From Fulvivirga imtechensis AK7 (GTDB taxonomy: Bacteria; Bacteroidota; Bacteroidia; Cytophagales; Cyclobacteriaceae): a stretch of DNA of 39,720 nucleotides. The notes under the pieces were generated by a model, which was given only the letters and a program-made list of their open reading frames with translations, did no database searches and was not told the DNA's origin. The translations under genes were made by a program, and so were the position numbers. Numbering within the stretch: position 1 is the stretch's first letter; every line of letters begins with the position of its first letter. Positions 16,942 through 24,667 of the stretch are shown piece by piece. The stretch lies in assembly GCF_000331535.1 (NCBI RefSeq), contig NZ_AMZN01000139.1:1-39720 (forward strand), written 5' to 3'.

Positions 16942-17044
16942 CGCGGAAGTTACTTCCGTGACATAGCCATGCAGCAAGTCAGCAGGTAAAATCAAAGTAA
17001 GCCTGAGAATGGAAAGTGGGTGAAACACGGAAGTAACTTCCGCA
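16942..17044. repeat. Inverted pair of 15-base near-palindromes (CGGAAGTTACTTCCG)
   Basis: GCGGAAGTTACTTCCGTG (16943-16960) and CACGGAAGTAACTTCCGC (17026-17043) are reverse complements of each other, and each is itself a 15-base palindrome around a single central base. They bracket about 65 bases that contain no gene. Two identical palindromic sites in a gap resemble a repressor-operator pair or the ends of a small mobile element; the sequence alone does not decide. Confidence 0.65.
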
Positions 17045-17045
17045 C

Positions 17046-17103
17046 TAGTTGCTGATGACTGTGCTTTTTAGGAACGCTTTCTTAACTCAATAACATCAGC
17101 AGG
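17046..17103. repeat. Dispersed repeat, copy B (partner at 13160-13216)
   Basis: This copy contains GTGCTTTTTAGGAACGCTTT and then CTTAACTCAATAACAT. It matches copy A in the phoH leader over about 45 bases with a few substitutions and one indel. It lies directly after the second CGGAAGTAACTTCCG palindrome. No coding function is likely. Confidence 0.7.
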
Positions 17104-17290
17104 GGCTATAAGTGGGTTAATACTAAAACTCCAACTTTTCTACGGGCCAATGCCCTGCTATTGTGCAGGATCGTTCGCCTGGTGTTCACTTTCGTAACAC
17201 ATATTAGAGTCATAAAAACGTAATTATCTGAAAATCAATGCGCTAACAAATGTGGCATTCCAGTTGCAAATAAGTGATTAAGGTCAAAAT

Positions 17291-17316
17291 CCTGGCCCGG
17301 CTCCGGTCGGGCTGGG
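17291..17316 (+). other. GC-rich 11-base hairpin in the leader of the small secreted protein gene
   Basis: CCTGGCCCGGC (17291-17301) pairs with GTCGGGCTGGG (17306-17316) around a TCCG loop, with three G-T wobble pairs. It lies 26 bases before the ATG at 17342. No T tract follows, so it is not a standard terminator. It stands out against its AT-rich surroundings and could limit ribosome access or stabilise the mRNA (inference). Confidence 0.55.
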
Positions 17317-17341
17317 AAACTCAAAATAAACAACAACTCTT

Positions 17342-17683
17342 ATGAAAAATTTATTTCCAATTTCGGTAGTATGTTTGTTGCTACTTGTGGCAGCAAATGT
17401 AATGGGCGGCAACACGAAACCACACGGTGGTGATAACAGGAAAGATACACACAAATTTGAACATCCGGCATTGGATTTGAAACTATTGGAAAGTTACTAC
17501 TCTCCGGGAAGAGCGGTTGAAGAAGAAATCATTTACAAATTCTATGACTCAAAAGATAATCTCATTTTTACAACAACAACAAAGGTCAATGACAACAAAG
17601 GGAAAGAGCTTTCCATTCTTCTCAACAAAAGTGACTTTCTGATGGATTTTCAGAACATTTCGTTTTATAGGATCAATAAGTAG
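17342..17683 (+). CDS. Small secreted protein of unknown function
   Basis: The 113-residue protein has a clear signal peptide (about 1-22, ending ANVMGG). The mature part of about 90 residues begins with a His/Asp/Lys-rich segment. It ends in a compact region with ESYYSPGRAVEEEIIYKFYD, then LIFTTTTKVNDN and LLNKSDFLMDFQNISFYRIN. I recognise no family. The composition suggests a small beta-rich periplasmic or surface protein. It has no same-strand neighbours; palindromes and repeats bracket it on both sides. The start is the only ATG before the signal sequence. Confidence 0.7.
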   Translation: MKNLFPISVVCLLLLVAANVMGGNTKPHGGDNRKDTHKFEHPALDLKLLESYYSPGRAVEEEIIYKFYDSKDNLIFTTTTKVNDNKGKELSILLNKSDFLMDFQNISFYRINK

Positions 17684-17700
17684 TGTTTGTAAGAAAACTC

Positions 17701-17830
17701 TAAGTGTCTTTAAGAAAACGTTAAGGTTAAGGCTTGTGAAGTACTAAAAAGCGGGGTCCCGTACAGTTGTAGGGATAAGTATTTTTGGGACGAGCATAAC
17801 GCAGACATTGGCGTTTTCTTAGAGGCACTA
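17701..17830. repeat. Inverted repeat element downstream of the small secreted protein gene
   Basis: TAAGTGTCTTTAAGAAAACG (17701-17720) is matched, reverse complemented, by CGTTTTCTTAGAGGCACTA (17812-17830), with about 17 of 20 positions pairing. The 90 bases between contain a further GTCCC/GGGAC pair and no open frame of note. It could fold into a long hairpin or be a remnant of a small non-coding mobile repeat. Confidence 0.55.
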
Positions 17831-17856
17831 AGTAGTTCTCGATTACAGTTGAATGC

Positions 17857-17888
17857 AAAGGCTGCCCCCGAACAGGAAGGCAGCCTTT
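17857..17888 (+). terminator. Rho-independent terminator, plus-strand direction
   Basis: AAAGGCTGCC (17857-17866) pairs perfectly with GGCAGCCTTT (17879-17888) around a 12-base loop and is followed by CTTTTTTATTTA. It would end plus-strand transcription from the 17342 gene. It lies just past the stop of the convergent superoxide dismutase gene, but on the minus strand only a short T run follows the stem. Confidence 0.75.
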
Positions 17889-17893
17889 CTTTT

Positions 17894-18499
17894 TTATTTA
17901 TTTTCAGCGTAGCGCTTAGCCACTTCATCCCAATTGATCACATTCCAGAAGGCGCCAATGTAGTCGGGTCTTCTGTTCTGATAATTCAGATAGTAAGCAT
18001 GCTCCCACACATCAAGCCCCAAAACAGGGATACCACCACAGCCAACATTAGGCATCAGGGTGTTATCTTGATTAGGAGTGGAACATACCTCTAGTTTACC
18101 GCCTGTATGCACACATAACCATGCCCATCCGGAGCCAAATTGAGTAGCCGCAGCATCAGAAAACTTTTGCTTAAAGTTATCGAAAGAGCCAAAAGCTGAG
18201 TTGATTGCATCTGCCAATTCACCGGAAGGAGCTCCCCCTCCATTAGGCGACATTACTTTCCAGAAAAGATTGTGATTGTAATAACCTCCGCCATTATTTC
18301 TTACTGCTTTATTGTCACTATGTTTAGCCAGGATCTCTTCGATGGTCTTACCATCCATCTCAGTTCCTTTAATCGCGTCATTCAGTTTGCTTGTATAGGC
18401 CGCGTGATGCTTTCCATGGTGGATTTCCATGGTTCTCGCATCTATGTGCGGTTCCAAAGCATCATGCTTGTACGGTAAATCAGGTAATTCGAAAGCCAT
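17894..18499 (-). CDS. sodA: Superoxide dismutase, Mn-type of the Fe/Mn family
   Basis: The enzyme converts superoxide to oxygen and hydrogen peroxide in the cytoplasm; no signal peptide is present. All four metal ligands are visible: His27, His76, Asp163 and His167 (in [10 protein letters not shown]). The [10 protein letters not shown] segment (Gly-rich before His76) and Gln144 in PNQDN follow the Mn-preferring pattern rather than the Fe pattern, though cambialistic use of either metal is common in Bacteroidota. The 201 residues match the family length. It is transcribed alone, with a TATATTTG candidate -7 element 110 bases upstream. Confidence 0.96.
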   Translation of the reverse strand: MAFELPDLPYKHDALEPHIDARTMEIHHGKHHAAYTSKLNDAIKGTEMDGKTIEEILAKHSDNKAVRNNGGGYYNHNLFWKVMSPNGGGAPSGELADAINSAFGSFDNFKQKFSDAAATQFGSGWAWLCVHTGGKLEVCSTPNQDNTLMPNVGCGGIPVLGLDVWEHAYYLNYQNRRPDYIGAFWNVINWDEVAKRYAENK

Positions 18500-18608
18500 A
18501 ATTATTGGTTTTTTAAGTTTAACAATTCGTTAATTCATTTCTCACAAGAGCCGGTGGGGTTATGTTATCAACAGTCCGAAATTTCAGCCCTTGCTTTTTT
18601 AATTGATC

Positions 18609-18616
18609 CAAATATA
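18609..18616 (-). promoter_or_regulatory. Candidate -7 element (TATATTTG) for superoxide dismutase
   Basis: On the minus strand, TATATTTG lies 110 bases before the start codon. A TTG occurs about 15 bases further upstream, slightly closer than the ideal spacing. It is the best match in the gap but is not certain. Confidence 0.4.
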
Positions 18617-18692
18617 CATAGCATGGGCAAACAATAAAATTATGTATGTTAACTTCTATTGATCAGTTGATTGCATTTATCTATTGACATGT

Positions 18693-19139
18693 TTACCGCA
18701 AGTTTTTAAAAAAATCAACCACCAGAGCACCTGCCTCTCCGGCAAATGGCCCCCTGACCACCTCTGTTCTTGGGTGGATAAGCTTTGGGTTGAGAATAGT
18801 GTATCCTCTTTTATCATCGGCTGCCGCATATACCAGCTTTCCTAACTGCCCCCAGTAAAGTGCCCCGGCACACATGCCACAAGGCTCAAGGGTAACGTAT
18901 AGTGAACAATCGGAAAGGTATTTTGTTCCTAAATAATTTGCTGCAGCGGTCAGGGCCAGCATTTCTGCATGGGCAGTAGGATCATTCAGCTTCTCTACCT
19001 GATTGTATGCCCGGGCTATGATCCTATTATTAGCCACCACGACTGCCCCTACTGGTATTTCACCCTCCTCTTTTGCTAACAACGCCTGCTTGAGCGCCTC
19101 CCGCATATAATGTTCATCACTATGGATAGATAATGTCAT
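18693..19139 (-). CDS. tadA: tRNA adenosine(34) deaminase
   Basis: The enzyme converts wobble adenosine 34 to inosine in tRNA-Arg(ACG). The 148-residue cytidine-deaminase-fold protein has the zinc site HAEM (His57, catalytic Glu59) and PCGMC (Cys87 and Cys90). ARAYN (43-47) is also typical. The stop codon of the upstream gene overlaps this ATG by one base (ATGA), so translation is probably coupled. TadA-like guanine deaminases are the main alternative, but the N-terminal HYMREALKQALLAKEEGEIPVGAV pattern (10-33) is that of TadA. Confidence 0.93.
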   Translation of the reverse strand: MTLSIHSDEHYMREALKQALLAKEEGEIPVGAVVVANNRIIARAYNQVEKLNDPTAHAEMLALTAAANYLGTKYLSDCSLYVTLEPCGMCAGALYWGQLGKLVYAAADDKRGYTILNPKLIHPRTEVVRGPFAGEAGALVVDFFKNLR

Positions 19140-19696
19140 CAGATGCCGTTTTTAACCTTCACGCTGTTCATTATCTCTGGCACAACAGGTTGCCACTGGC
19201 CCTTTAGCTGAACAGGGCTGTTAAAGCTAAATACCAGAGTTTTACCATTCATAATAAGATATTGGATGTAGGTATATTTTCTGATGGGTTCCTTTTTATC
19301 TAATGAAAGCCTGTCACCTTCAATACGCGATTCAAACTCAAATACTATGAATTTCCTGTTATTGATGACTTTAATATCTTCCTGAATGAAATTGACACGG
19401 TCGTACAGGTTGACAAGGCTGGCTTTGAAAAATTCCTTAGCAATTTCCACATCACTTTCTCTCCACTGGGTAGCTGAAATATTAACACTAAAATCCACCA
19501 TACGGGCATCGTTAGTATAGGCCCCAACAGGCTTCCTAACCGATGGATAACGCTGCGCCATATCACTTTGAGACATAGCATAGAAATTTTTGGGTAAGGA
19601 AACTGTAATCTCATCCGAAATTTTTGTTTTTACCAGCTTTTCCTGACCATGAACGATTATGGGCATGAACAATAAAAATATCAATAGTTTTGACAT
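19139..19696 (-). CDS. Secreted protein of unknown function, coupled to tadA
   Basis: The 185-residue protein has a signal peptide (about 1-17, ending VHGQ). The mature part has a DEITVSLPKNFYAMSQSDMA segment near its N-terminus, a central DFSVNISATQW strand and a closing VPEIMNSVKV. The pattern resembles PsbP/Mog1/DcrB-like folds, where an N-terminal 'lP..f' strand is followed by an antiparallel sheet, but I cannot assign a family. Its stop codon overlaps the tadA start by one base, so the two form one transcript although their locations in the cell differ. Confidence 0.75.
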   Translation of the reverse strand: MSKLLIFLLFMPIIVHGQEKLVKTKISDEITVSLPKNFYAMSQSDMAQRYPSVRKPVGAYTNDARMVDFSVNISATQWRESDVEIAKEFFKASLVNLYDRVNFIQEDIKVINNRKFIVFEFESRIEGDRLSLDKKEPIRKYTYIQYLIMNGKTLVFSFNSPVQLKGQWQPVVPEIMNSVKVKNGI

Positions 19697-19746
19697 GGCT
19701 GTTTATGAAATTTATAGCGTATCTTTTTCACTCAAAATTAATACCA

Positions 19747-19754
19747 TAACTTTG
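19747..19754 (+). promoter_or_regulatory. Candidate -7 element (TAACTTTG) for aspS
   Basis: TAACTTTG matches TAnnTTTG and lies 26 bases before the aspS start. A T-rich run (19724-19728) sits at the -33 distance but lacks the G. Position and match make it the likely aspS promoter. Confidence 0.5.
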
Positions 19755-19780
19755 CGGCTTCAAAATTAAAATAATAAAAC

Positions 19781-21526
19781 ATGCTTCGAACACATACTTG
19801 CGGAGAATTAAGAATAAATGATGTCAATAAAGAGATAATACTTTGCGGATGGGTACAGCGGGTGAGAGATAAAGGGAGTGTTATTTGGGTGGACCTGCGC
19901 GACCGCTACGGTATTACCCAGTTGATTTTTGAGGAAACCACCACCGCAGATGAAGTGATCAAAACGGCTAACACGTTGGGACGTGAGTATGTGGTAAAAG
20001 CTACAGGAACAGTGGTTGAGCGCATATCTAAAAATGACAAGATATCAACCGGAGACATCGAGATTAAGGTATCCAAACTGGAGATCCTGAACAAGTCAAA
20101 AACTCCACCATTTACCATTGAGGATGACACCGATGGTGGTGATGACCTGAGAATGAAATACCGCTATCTGGACCTGCGGAGGGGGCCGGTAAGAGAAAAT
20201 ATGCTGCTACGCCACCGGATGATGCAGGAAACCCGGGCGTACCTGGACGGAAAGAATTTCACCGAAGTAGAAACACCCGTCCTGATCAAATCAACGCCGG
20301 AGGGAGCACGCGATTTCGTGGTGCCTTCACGTATGAACCAGGGAGAGTTCTATGCGTTGCCCCAGTCACCACAAACGTTCAAGCAGTTGTTGATGGTTTC
20401 CGGCTTTGACCGCTATTTCCAGATCGTAAAGTGCTTCAGGGATGAAGATCTGCGGGCCGATCGCCAGCCGGAGTTCACGCAGATAGACTGTGAAATGTCA
20501 TTTGTAGAAAGGGAGGACATTCTCACCACCTTCGAGGGACTGATCAGGCACTTGTTTAAAAGTGTTAAAGGCACCGAAATAGGAGAAATAGACCGAATGA
20601 CCTATGACGATGCCATGAAATATTATGGCTCCGATAAACCTGACACCCGTTTTGATATGAAGTTTGTTGAGCTCAATGACCTGGCACAAGGAAAGGGGTT
20701 CAATGTATTTGACAGTGCTGAGCTTGTAGTAGGCATTTGTGCCAAAGGTTGCTCAGAGTACACCAGGAAACAGTTGGATGCACTTACAGATTATGTAAAA
20801 AGGCCTCAGATCGGAGCGAAAGGCCTGGTATACGTAAAGTGCAATACTGATGGCTCCTTCAAGTCATCGGTGGATAAGTTCTATGGACCGGATGACCTGC
20901 AAGAATGGACGGATAAAATGGGCGCCCAGCCAGGAGACCTGCTGCTGGTACTAAGTGGTGAAGCTGCACACACCAGGAAAGCATTGAACGAGCTGCGACT
21001 GCACATGGGTAGTGAGCTGGGTCTGAGAAATAAAAATGATTACAAGGTGCTTTGGGTATTGGACTTCCCGCTACTCGAGTGGGACGAGGAAACACAACGT
21101 TACCATGCTATGCACCACCCGTTCACATCACCGGTACCGGAAGACAGAGATAAACTGGAAACTGACCCTGGCGCTGTAAAGGCCAATGCTTACGATATGG
21201 TTATCAATGGTGTTGAAGTAGGCGGTGGCTCGATCAGGATCCATGACCGCGAGCTGCAGCAACGTATGTTCAAACAACTCGGCTTTTCCGAGGAAGAGGC
21301 TAAAGCACAATTTGGCTTCCTGATGGATGCTTTTGAGTATGGCGCACCTCCACACGGAGGGATTGCCTACGGCTTCGACAGGCTCTGTTCGCTATTCGGA
21401 GGATCAGATTCTATCAGAGACTTCATTGCATTCCCTAAAAACAATGCCGGAAGAGATGTTATGATTGACTCACCCAGCCCAATTAATGAAGAACAGTTGA
21501 AGGAATTGGGGATTGGGTTGAGGTAG
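19781..21526 (+). CDS. aspS: Aspartyl-tRNA synthetase (bacterial type)
   Basis: The enzyme charges tRNA-Asp with aspartate. The 581-residue protein has the N-terminal OB-fold anticodon-binding domain (1-105), the class II catalytic core and the bacterial GAD insertion (about 280-420). Motif 2 is [18 protein letters not shown] (from residue 219) and motif 3 contains [10 protein letters not shown] (Gly531-Arg534 region). RDFVVPSR, the bacterial AspRS signature, is present near residue 180. Length and domain order are normal. It runs convergent to the VOC gene, with a hairpin between. Confidence 0.97.
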   Translation: MLRTHTCGELRINDVNKEIILCGWVQRVRDKGSVIWVDLRDRYGITQLIFEETTTADEVIKTANTLGREYVVKATGTVVERISKNDKISTGDIEIKVSKLEILNKSKTPPFTIEDDTDGGDDLRMKYRYLDLRRGPVRENMLLRHRMMQETRAYLDGKNFTEVETPVLIKSTPEGARDFVVPSRMNQGEFYALPQSPQTFKQLLMVSGFDRYFQIVKCFRDEDLRADRQPEFTQIDCEMSFVEREDILTTFEGLIRHLFKSVKGTEIGEIDRMTYDDAMKYYGSDKPDTRFDMKFVELNDLAQGKGFNVFDSAELVVGICAKGCSEYTRKQLDALTDYVKRPQIGAKGLVYVKCNTDGSFKSSVDKFYGPDDLQEWTDKMGAQPGDLLLVLSGEAAHTRKALNELRLHMGSELGLRNKNDYKVLWVLDFPLLEWDEETQRYHAMHHPFTSPVPEDRDKLETDPGAVKANAYDMVINGVEVGGGSIRIHDRELQQRMFKQLGFSEEEAKAQFGFLMDAFEYGAPPHGGIAYGFDRLCSLFGGSDSIRDFIAFPKNNAGRDVMIDSPSPINEEQLKELGIGLR

Positions 21527-21580
21527 TAGGGAAGAAGGGTCGTTCGGAGCGCCAGATAGCTTTGGTCAATATATAAAAGA

Positions 21581-21612
21581 TCCGCAATCGGAAGAATACT
21601 GCCGATTGCGGA
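21581..21612 (-). terminator. Hairpin between aspS and the VOC gene, probable terminator
   Basis: TCCGCAATCGG (21581-21591) pairs perfectly with CCGATTGCGGA (21602-21612) around a 10-base loop. On the minus strand the stem is followed by TCTTTTATATATT, so it best suits the VOC transcript; on the plus strand there is no T tract. It separates two convergent genes. Confidence 0.7.
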
Positions 21613-21626
21613 GAATTCCGGAGAGA

Positions 21627-22094
21627 CTATTCTCCTGGCGGTGAATACTGCACAATATCAATAGCTACACCGTTCGGATCTTCTATAGCGAAATGACGGT
21701 CGCCCCAGGGCTCATCCCGAAGATCAATTTTAATCGGCACGCCCTCCTTTTTTAATGTCGCATATAATTCATCCACATTATTCACCTCTATGGTAAGATA
21801 GATGCCTTTCCCCTGAAAGGCCGGATGAAATAATGGTTGTTGAGATGGATGTTCCGGAAGCAAAAAGCTGATTTCAGCTTCGTGATTAGGAGTGTGCAAT
21901 AGGACATAAAATTCATTTTCAAACGTTACTCCAAAGCCAAGTGTTTTGGTGTAAAATGATTTACTCTCTTCTAAATTTTTAGTGATTATACCCGCGTTCA
22001 GTTTCATTTTGTTTACATTTTTAGCAGTTTGACTATTTTGTGCAAGAAGGTTTGCCGAAAGGCAAACCATGATAATAATTGATAGTGATCTCAT
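21627..22094 (-). CDS. VOC (glyoxalase/bleomycin-resistance fold) protein with a signal peptide
   Basis: The 155-residue protein has a signal peptide (about 1-18, ending NLLAQ), followed by a VOC domain from about residue 31 (KLNAGIITKNLEESKSFYTK) to the end (RHFAIEDPNGVAIDIVQYSP). An internal Met30 would give the usual cytoplasmic VOC start, but the upstream 29 codons are a convincing signal sequence, so export is favoured. The metal ligands of glyoxalase I are not clearly present. It lies 69 bases downstream of an AraC regulator on the same strand and may be controlled by it. The substrate is unknown. Confidence 0.82.
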   Translation of the reverse strand: MRSLSIIIMVCLSANLLAQNSQTAKNVNKMKLNAGIITKNLEESKSFYTKTLGFGVTFENEFYVLLHTPNHEAEISFLLPEHPSQQPLFHPAFQGKGIYLTIEVNNVDELYATLKKEGVPIKIDLRDEPWGDRHFAIEDPNGVAIDIVQYSPPGE

Positions 22095-22163
22095 GGTCTC
22101 GATGTTTTCTTGCTGTAAAATTTGTGTTTTGTCAGCTACCGGTATTGTAAAAATCGGACATAA

Positions 22164-22970
22164 TCACCTATCAACAGCCTGAGTGGGGGTAACGCCATAA
22201 AGCGTTTTAAAATCCTTAATAAAATGCGCCTGGTCGTAATAGCCAGCCTCGTAGCACGCCTTACTATGACTCAGGCGCTGGATAGACATGCTGCTGAGCA
22301 CCTTCTGAAAACGCACCACCTTACTGAAAGTCTTGGCAGTATCGCCAATGTAAAACTGAAACACTCTCCGTAGTTGTCTCGGGCTCAGCCCTGTGTCCAG
22401 ATCTGACTCAATAGCAACAGCATCGGATTGATTGAGAATGATATTAACGGCATTATCAAATCTGTGATCTGTCAACAGATCTACTTTCATTATAATCGGT
22501 AAGAAGTAATCATCAAGCAAACTTTTAATTGGCTTCTCACACCGGGGTGAAAAACGACTGGAAATATACCGGGATAGTGAAGGAACAACATCACTGAGGT
22601 TTTCAGTACGATTACTCAACTCGACAGCGCTAATTTTAAATAGTCGGGGAAAAACTGAGGGCAGGAAGCGGATACCAATATAATGGAAAGTATTATCGAG
22701 CGTGAATTCCATATGCTTTTTACAAAACCCCATTATGAAGTTGTTTTGCGAATTATCTAATTCGAAGAAAATATCAATACAGCCATCTGCAACAACTTTA
22801 TAACAGAAGGGCGCTGCCAGCGGATGAAGGGTTTTGAGTTCCCAATAGCAATGGATGAAGGGTTGCAGCCTTGGATCCGGTAAAAATTCAGCATACACTA
22901 CTTTCTCTCCTGCCCTTTTTACAGTGGGTTGAACGGGGCAATAAAGTTGTCTGAGATTAGGTATGATCAT
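22164..22970 (-). CDS. AraC family transcriptional regulator
   Basis: The 268-residue regulator has a C-terminal AraC DNA-binding domain with two helix-turn-helix units (about 185-268). The second unit is recognisable as CYEAGYYDQAHFIKDFKTLY, followed by GVTPTQ. The N-terminal part contains FIHCYWELKT (38-47) and VADGCIDIFFEL (61-72), the pattern of the DUF6597-type sensor domain found in many Bacteroidota AraC proteins. The ligand is unknown. The downstream VOC gene on the same strand is the most likely co-transcribed or regulated gene. Confidence 0.88.
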   Translation of the reverse strand: MIIPNLRQLYCPVQPTVKRAGEKVVYAEFLPDPRLQPFIHCYWELKTLHPLAAPFCYKVVADGCIDIFFELDNSQNNFIMGFCKKHMEFTLDNTFHYIGIRFLPSVFPRLFKISAVELSNRTENLSDVVPSLSRYISSRFSPRCEKPIKSLLDDYFLPIIMKVDLLTDHRFDNAVNIILNQSDAVAIESDLDTGLSPRQLRRVFQFYIGDTAKTFSKVVRFQKVLSSMSIQRLSHSKACYEAGYYDQAHFIKDFKTLYGVTPTQAVDR

Positions 22971-23150
22971 AAGGCAAAGGTGTTTTAGCCTTTTATAAGG
23001 TCAAACGGTAAAGCGGTGCTAAAGGATGCAAGGAGGAGTCCAATCTGATCTCCACTGACTTCGGATTAATTTTTCGGATACAAAATTTCACACTAAACAT
23101 TTCTCCTCTATTCAAAGGATCGCTGTTTTAGTGAATATAACCTCAGTCGC

Positions 23151-24251
23151 CTAAACCCTCACCGGCTCCAACACCATATCTTCCCGGCCAAACTTCTTCA
23201 GAGTTTTATAGTGAGAAGCAAGAGCGCCCAGAAAAGTAGGGTTTTCGTGGTACGGCACACCATATTTCCTGGCAGTACGAGCAACTATCCTTGAGATCTC
23301 AGGATAGTGAATATGACAGATATTGGCAAAAAGGTGATGCTCCACCTGGAAGTTTAGCCCTCCACATAAAAATGTAGCTATCGGGCTTTTGGTTGAAAAA
23401 TTGGCAGTAGTCTGCATCTGATGTACAGCCCATGATTCGTCCACCTTTCCATCGGTATCCGGCTCCGGAAACTCCGTACCCTCAACTACATGGGCCAACT
23501 GGAATACCAGTCCAAGTACAAACCCTTCGGCCAGATGCATTGCAAGGAATCCGATCACGAATTGCCACCAGGTAATATCCATAACAAGCAAAGGAACAAC
23601 GATAAAGAGGCTGTAATAAAGCGCCTTAAAGAAAAACAGATTAAAATATTCTATTTTAGGGTGCTTGCTGTTATCGGTATGGCCTATTTTCTTTTGAAAG
23701 AATTTCACATAATCCTTCCTGAACACCCACGAAAGAGAGGCGAATCCGTACAGGAAAAATGCATAGAGATGCTGATACTTCATGATGGGTTTCCGCCGGT
23801 CTTGCGGAGAAACACGTACTAATCCGGGAGCCACATCAAGATCCTCATCATGGCCGGGAATGTTAGTGAATGTATGATGCACCTGATTGTGCGTCACCTT
23901 CCAAACGTAGGCATTTGCTCCTATCAAATTAAAGGTTAAGCTTAAATAATTATTAACCCTGCTACTGGAAGAATAAGAACCATGAATAGCATCATGACAA
24001 ACATTAAATCCTATAAAAGCCTGTACCATCCCCAGCAAAACAGCCAGGAGTAAAGCCACAGACAAACTGAACCCTCCTAAAAGTATTAATAAATAAAGCG
24101 CAACTAATGAGCCAAGGAAGAACACAGTCTTGAAAACCATGGCTGCGTTTGCATTCTTACTAATGTTGTTTTTTTTAAAATACTCATCAACCTCTTTTTT
24201 TACTTCAGCGTAAAAACCAGGTTGTTTTTTACCATTAAATTTTATCTTCAT
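23151..24251 (-). CDS. Membrane fatty acid desaturase (front-end/acyl-lipid type)
   Basis: The 366-residue di-iron enzyme introduces a double bond into membrane acyl chains. The three histidine boxes are HDAIH (86-90), HNQVHH (121-126) and QVEHH (302-306). The Gln at the start of box 3 is characteristic of front-end (delta-5/delta-6) desaturases and their bacterial relatives. Hydrophobic segments lie at about 38-60, 64-84, 160-178, 205-225 and 228-252. No fused cytochrome b5 domain is present. It is transcribed alone; the upstream gap contains a cluster of palindromes that may serve cold or lipid control. The double-bond position cannot be read from sequence. Confidence 0.92.
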   Translation of the reverse strand: MKIKFNGKKQPGFYAEVKKEVDEYFKKNNISKNANAAMVFKTVFFLGSLVALYLLILLGGFSLSVALLLAVLLGMVQAFIGFNVCHDAIHGSYSSSSRVNNYLSLTFNLIGANAYVWKVTHNQVHHTFTNIPGHDEDLDVAPGLVRVSPQDRRKPIMKYQHLYAFFLYGFASLSWVFRKDYVKFFQKKIGHTDNSKHPKIEYFNLFFFKALYYSLFIVVPLLVMDITWWQFVIGFLAMHLAEGFVLGLVFQLAHVVEGTEFPEPDTDGKVDESWAVHQMQTTANFSTKSPIATFLCGGLNFQVEHHLFANICHIHYPEISRIVARTARKYGVPYHENPTFLGALASHYKTLKKFGREDMVLEPVRV

Positions 24252-24296
24252 AAATACGTGTTATAATCCTCCTATCAGGATCTTCTAAGACATGAT

Positions 24297-24364
24297 GGGA
24301 AACATTTCCCTAATCTCATAATCTCTAAATCTAAGACTTATGAAATTAGGATTGAAATATTTCA
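24297..24364 (-). promoter_or_regulatory. Palindrome cluster upstream of the desaturase gene
   Basis: Three symmetrical elements lie in 68 bases, 46-113 bases before the desaturase start. They are GGGAAACATTTCCC (24297-24310), a 13-base inverted repeat CCTAATCTCATAA (24309-24321) with TTATGAAATTAGG (24338-24350) and one mismatch, and the perfect palindrome TGAAATATTTCA (24353-24364). They could be operators for dimeric regulators or, if transcribed, a structured leader. The function is inferred only from symmetry and place. Confidence 0.5.
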
Positions 24365-24613
24365 TTTAATTTCTCTTGAAGTGTAGCGGGTATTTTGAGG
24401 AATTATTTAGAGAAAAGAAAGAAGTGTAATAGTTTAAAGTAAAAAAAGGACAATACACCAATCAATACAGAAATGTCCAATGAGCCAAAATTGTTATCAT
24501 ACAGCAAATTTGCATAGCTGGAATGAAAGATATTCCCGGGAGTATCCGGTGATATTTTTATGAATTTAAAATAGCAGATATTATATCTTAAATTATTAAC
24601 TTCATGGTTTACG

Positions 24614-24621
24614 TATCTTTG
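24614..24621 (+). promoter_or_regulatory. Candidate -7 element (TATCTTTG) for the SulP gene
   Basis: TATCTTTG matches TAnnTTTG exactly, 46 bases before the ATG at 24668. No TTG is seen at the -33 position. It is the only good match in the region proximal to the gene. Confidence 0.5.
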
Positions 24622-24667
24622 CACAACTACCAATCCAGTAAAAAATTCCAGATCAAATTATTACTTA

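Larger units (their letters stand above)
16602..17341. other. 740-base gap rich in palindromes and dispersed repeats
   Basis: No credible gene is present; a 72-codon minus-strand frame at 16810-17028 overlaps a repeat and has no coding features. From left to right the gap holds the sucD promoter, nested-palindrome copy 2, an inverted pair of CGGAAGT(T/A)ACTTCCG sites, copy B of the TAGGAACGCTTT repeat, and an 11-base hairpin just ahead of the small secreted protein gene. The stretch 17110-17280 shows nothing I can assign. Confidence 0.75.
24252..24667. other. 416-base divergent gap between desaturase and SulP genes
   Basis: The desaturase side holds a cluster of palindromes (24297-24364), and the SulP side a TATCTTTG promoter element. 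A 76-codon minus-strand frame at 24403-24633 lacks family features and covers the SulP promoter, so it is not called. The remaining 24365-24600 is AT-rich and shows nothing else I can assign. Confidence 0.65.

Noticed and set aside
16810-17028. 72-codon minus-strand frame upstream of sucD
   Set aside because: It overlaps the right end of a palindromic repeat and one of the CGGAAGTTACTTCCG sites and has no protein-like features.
17240-17290. Integron attC-like site (GCGCTAACAAATG motif)
   Set aside because: Only one half-site motif is present; no matching inverse core or paired arms were found and no integrase is in the window.
24403-24633. 76-codon minus-strand frame in the desaturase-SulP gap
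   Set aside because: AT-rich composition, no family feature, and it overlaps the probable SulP promoter; its hydrophobic C-terminus is explained by T-rich DNA.
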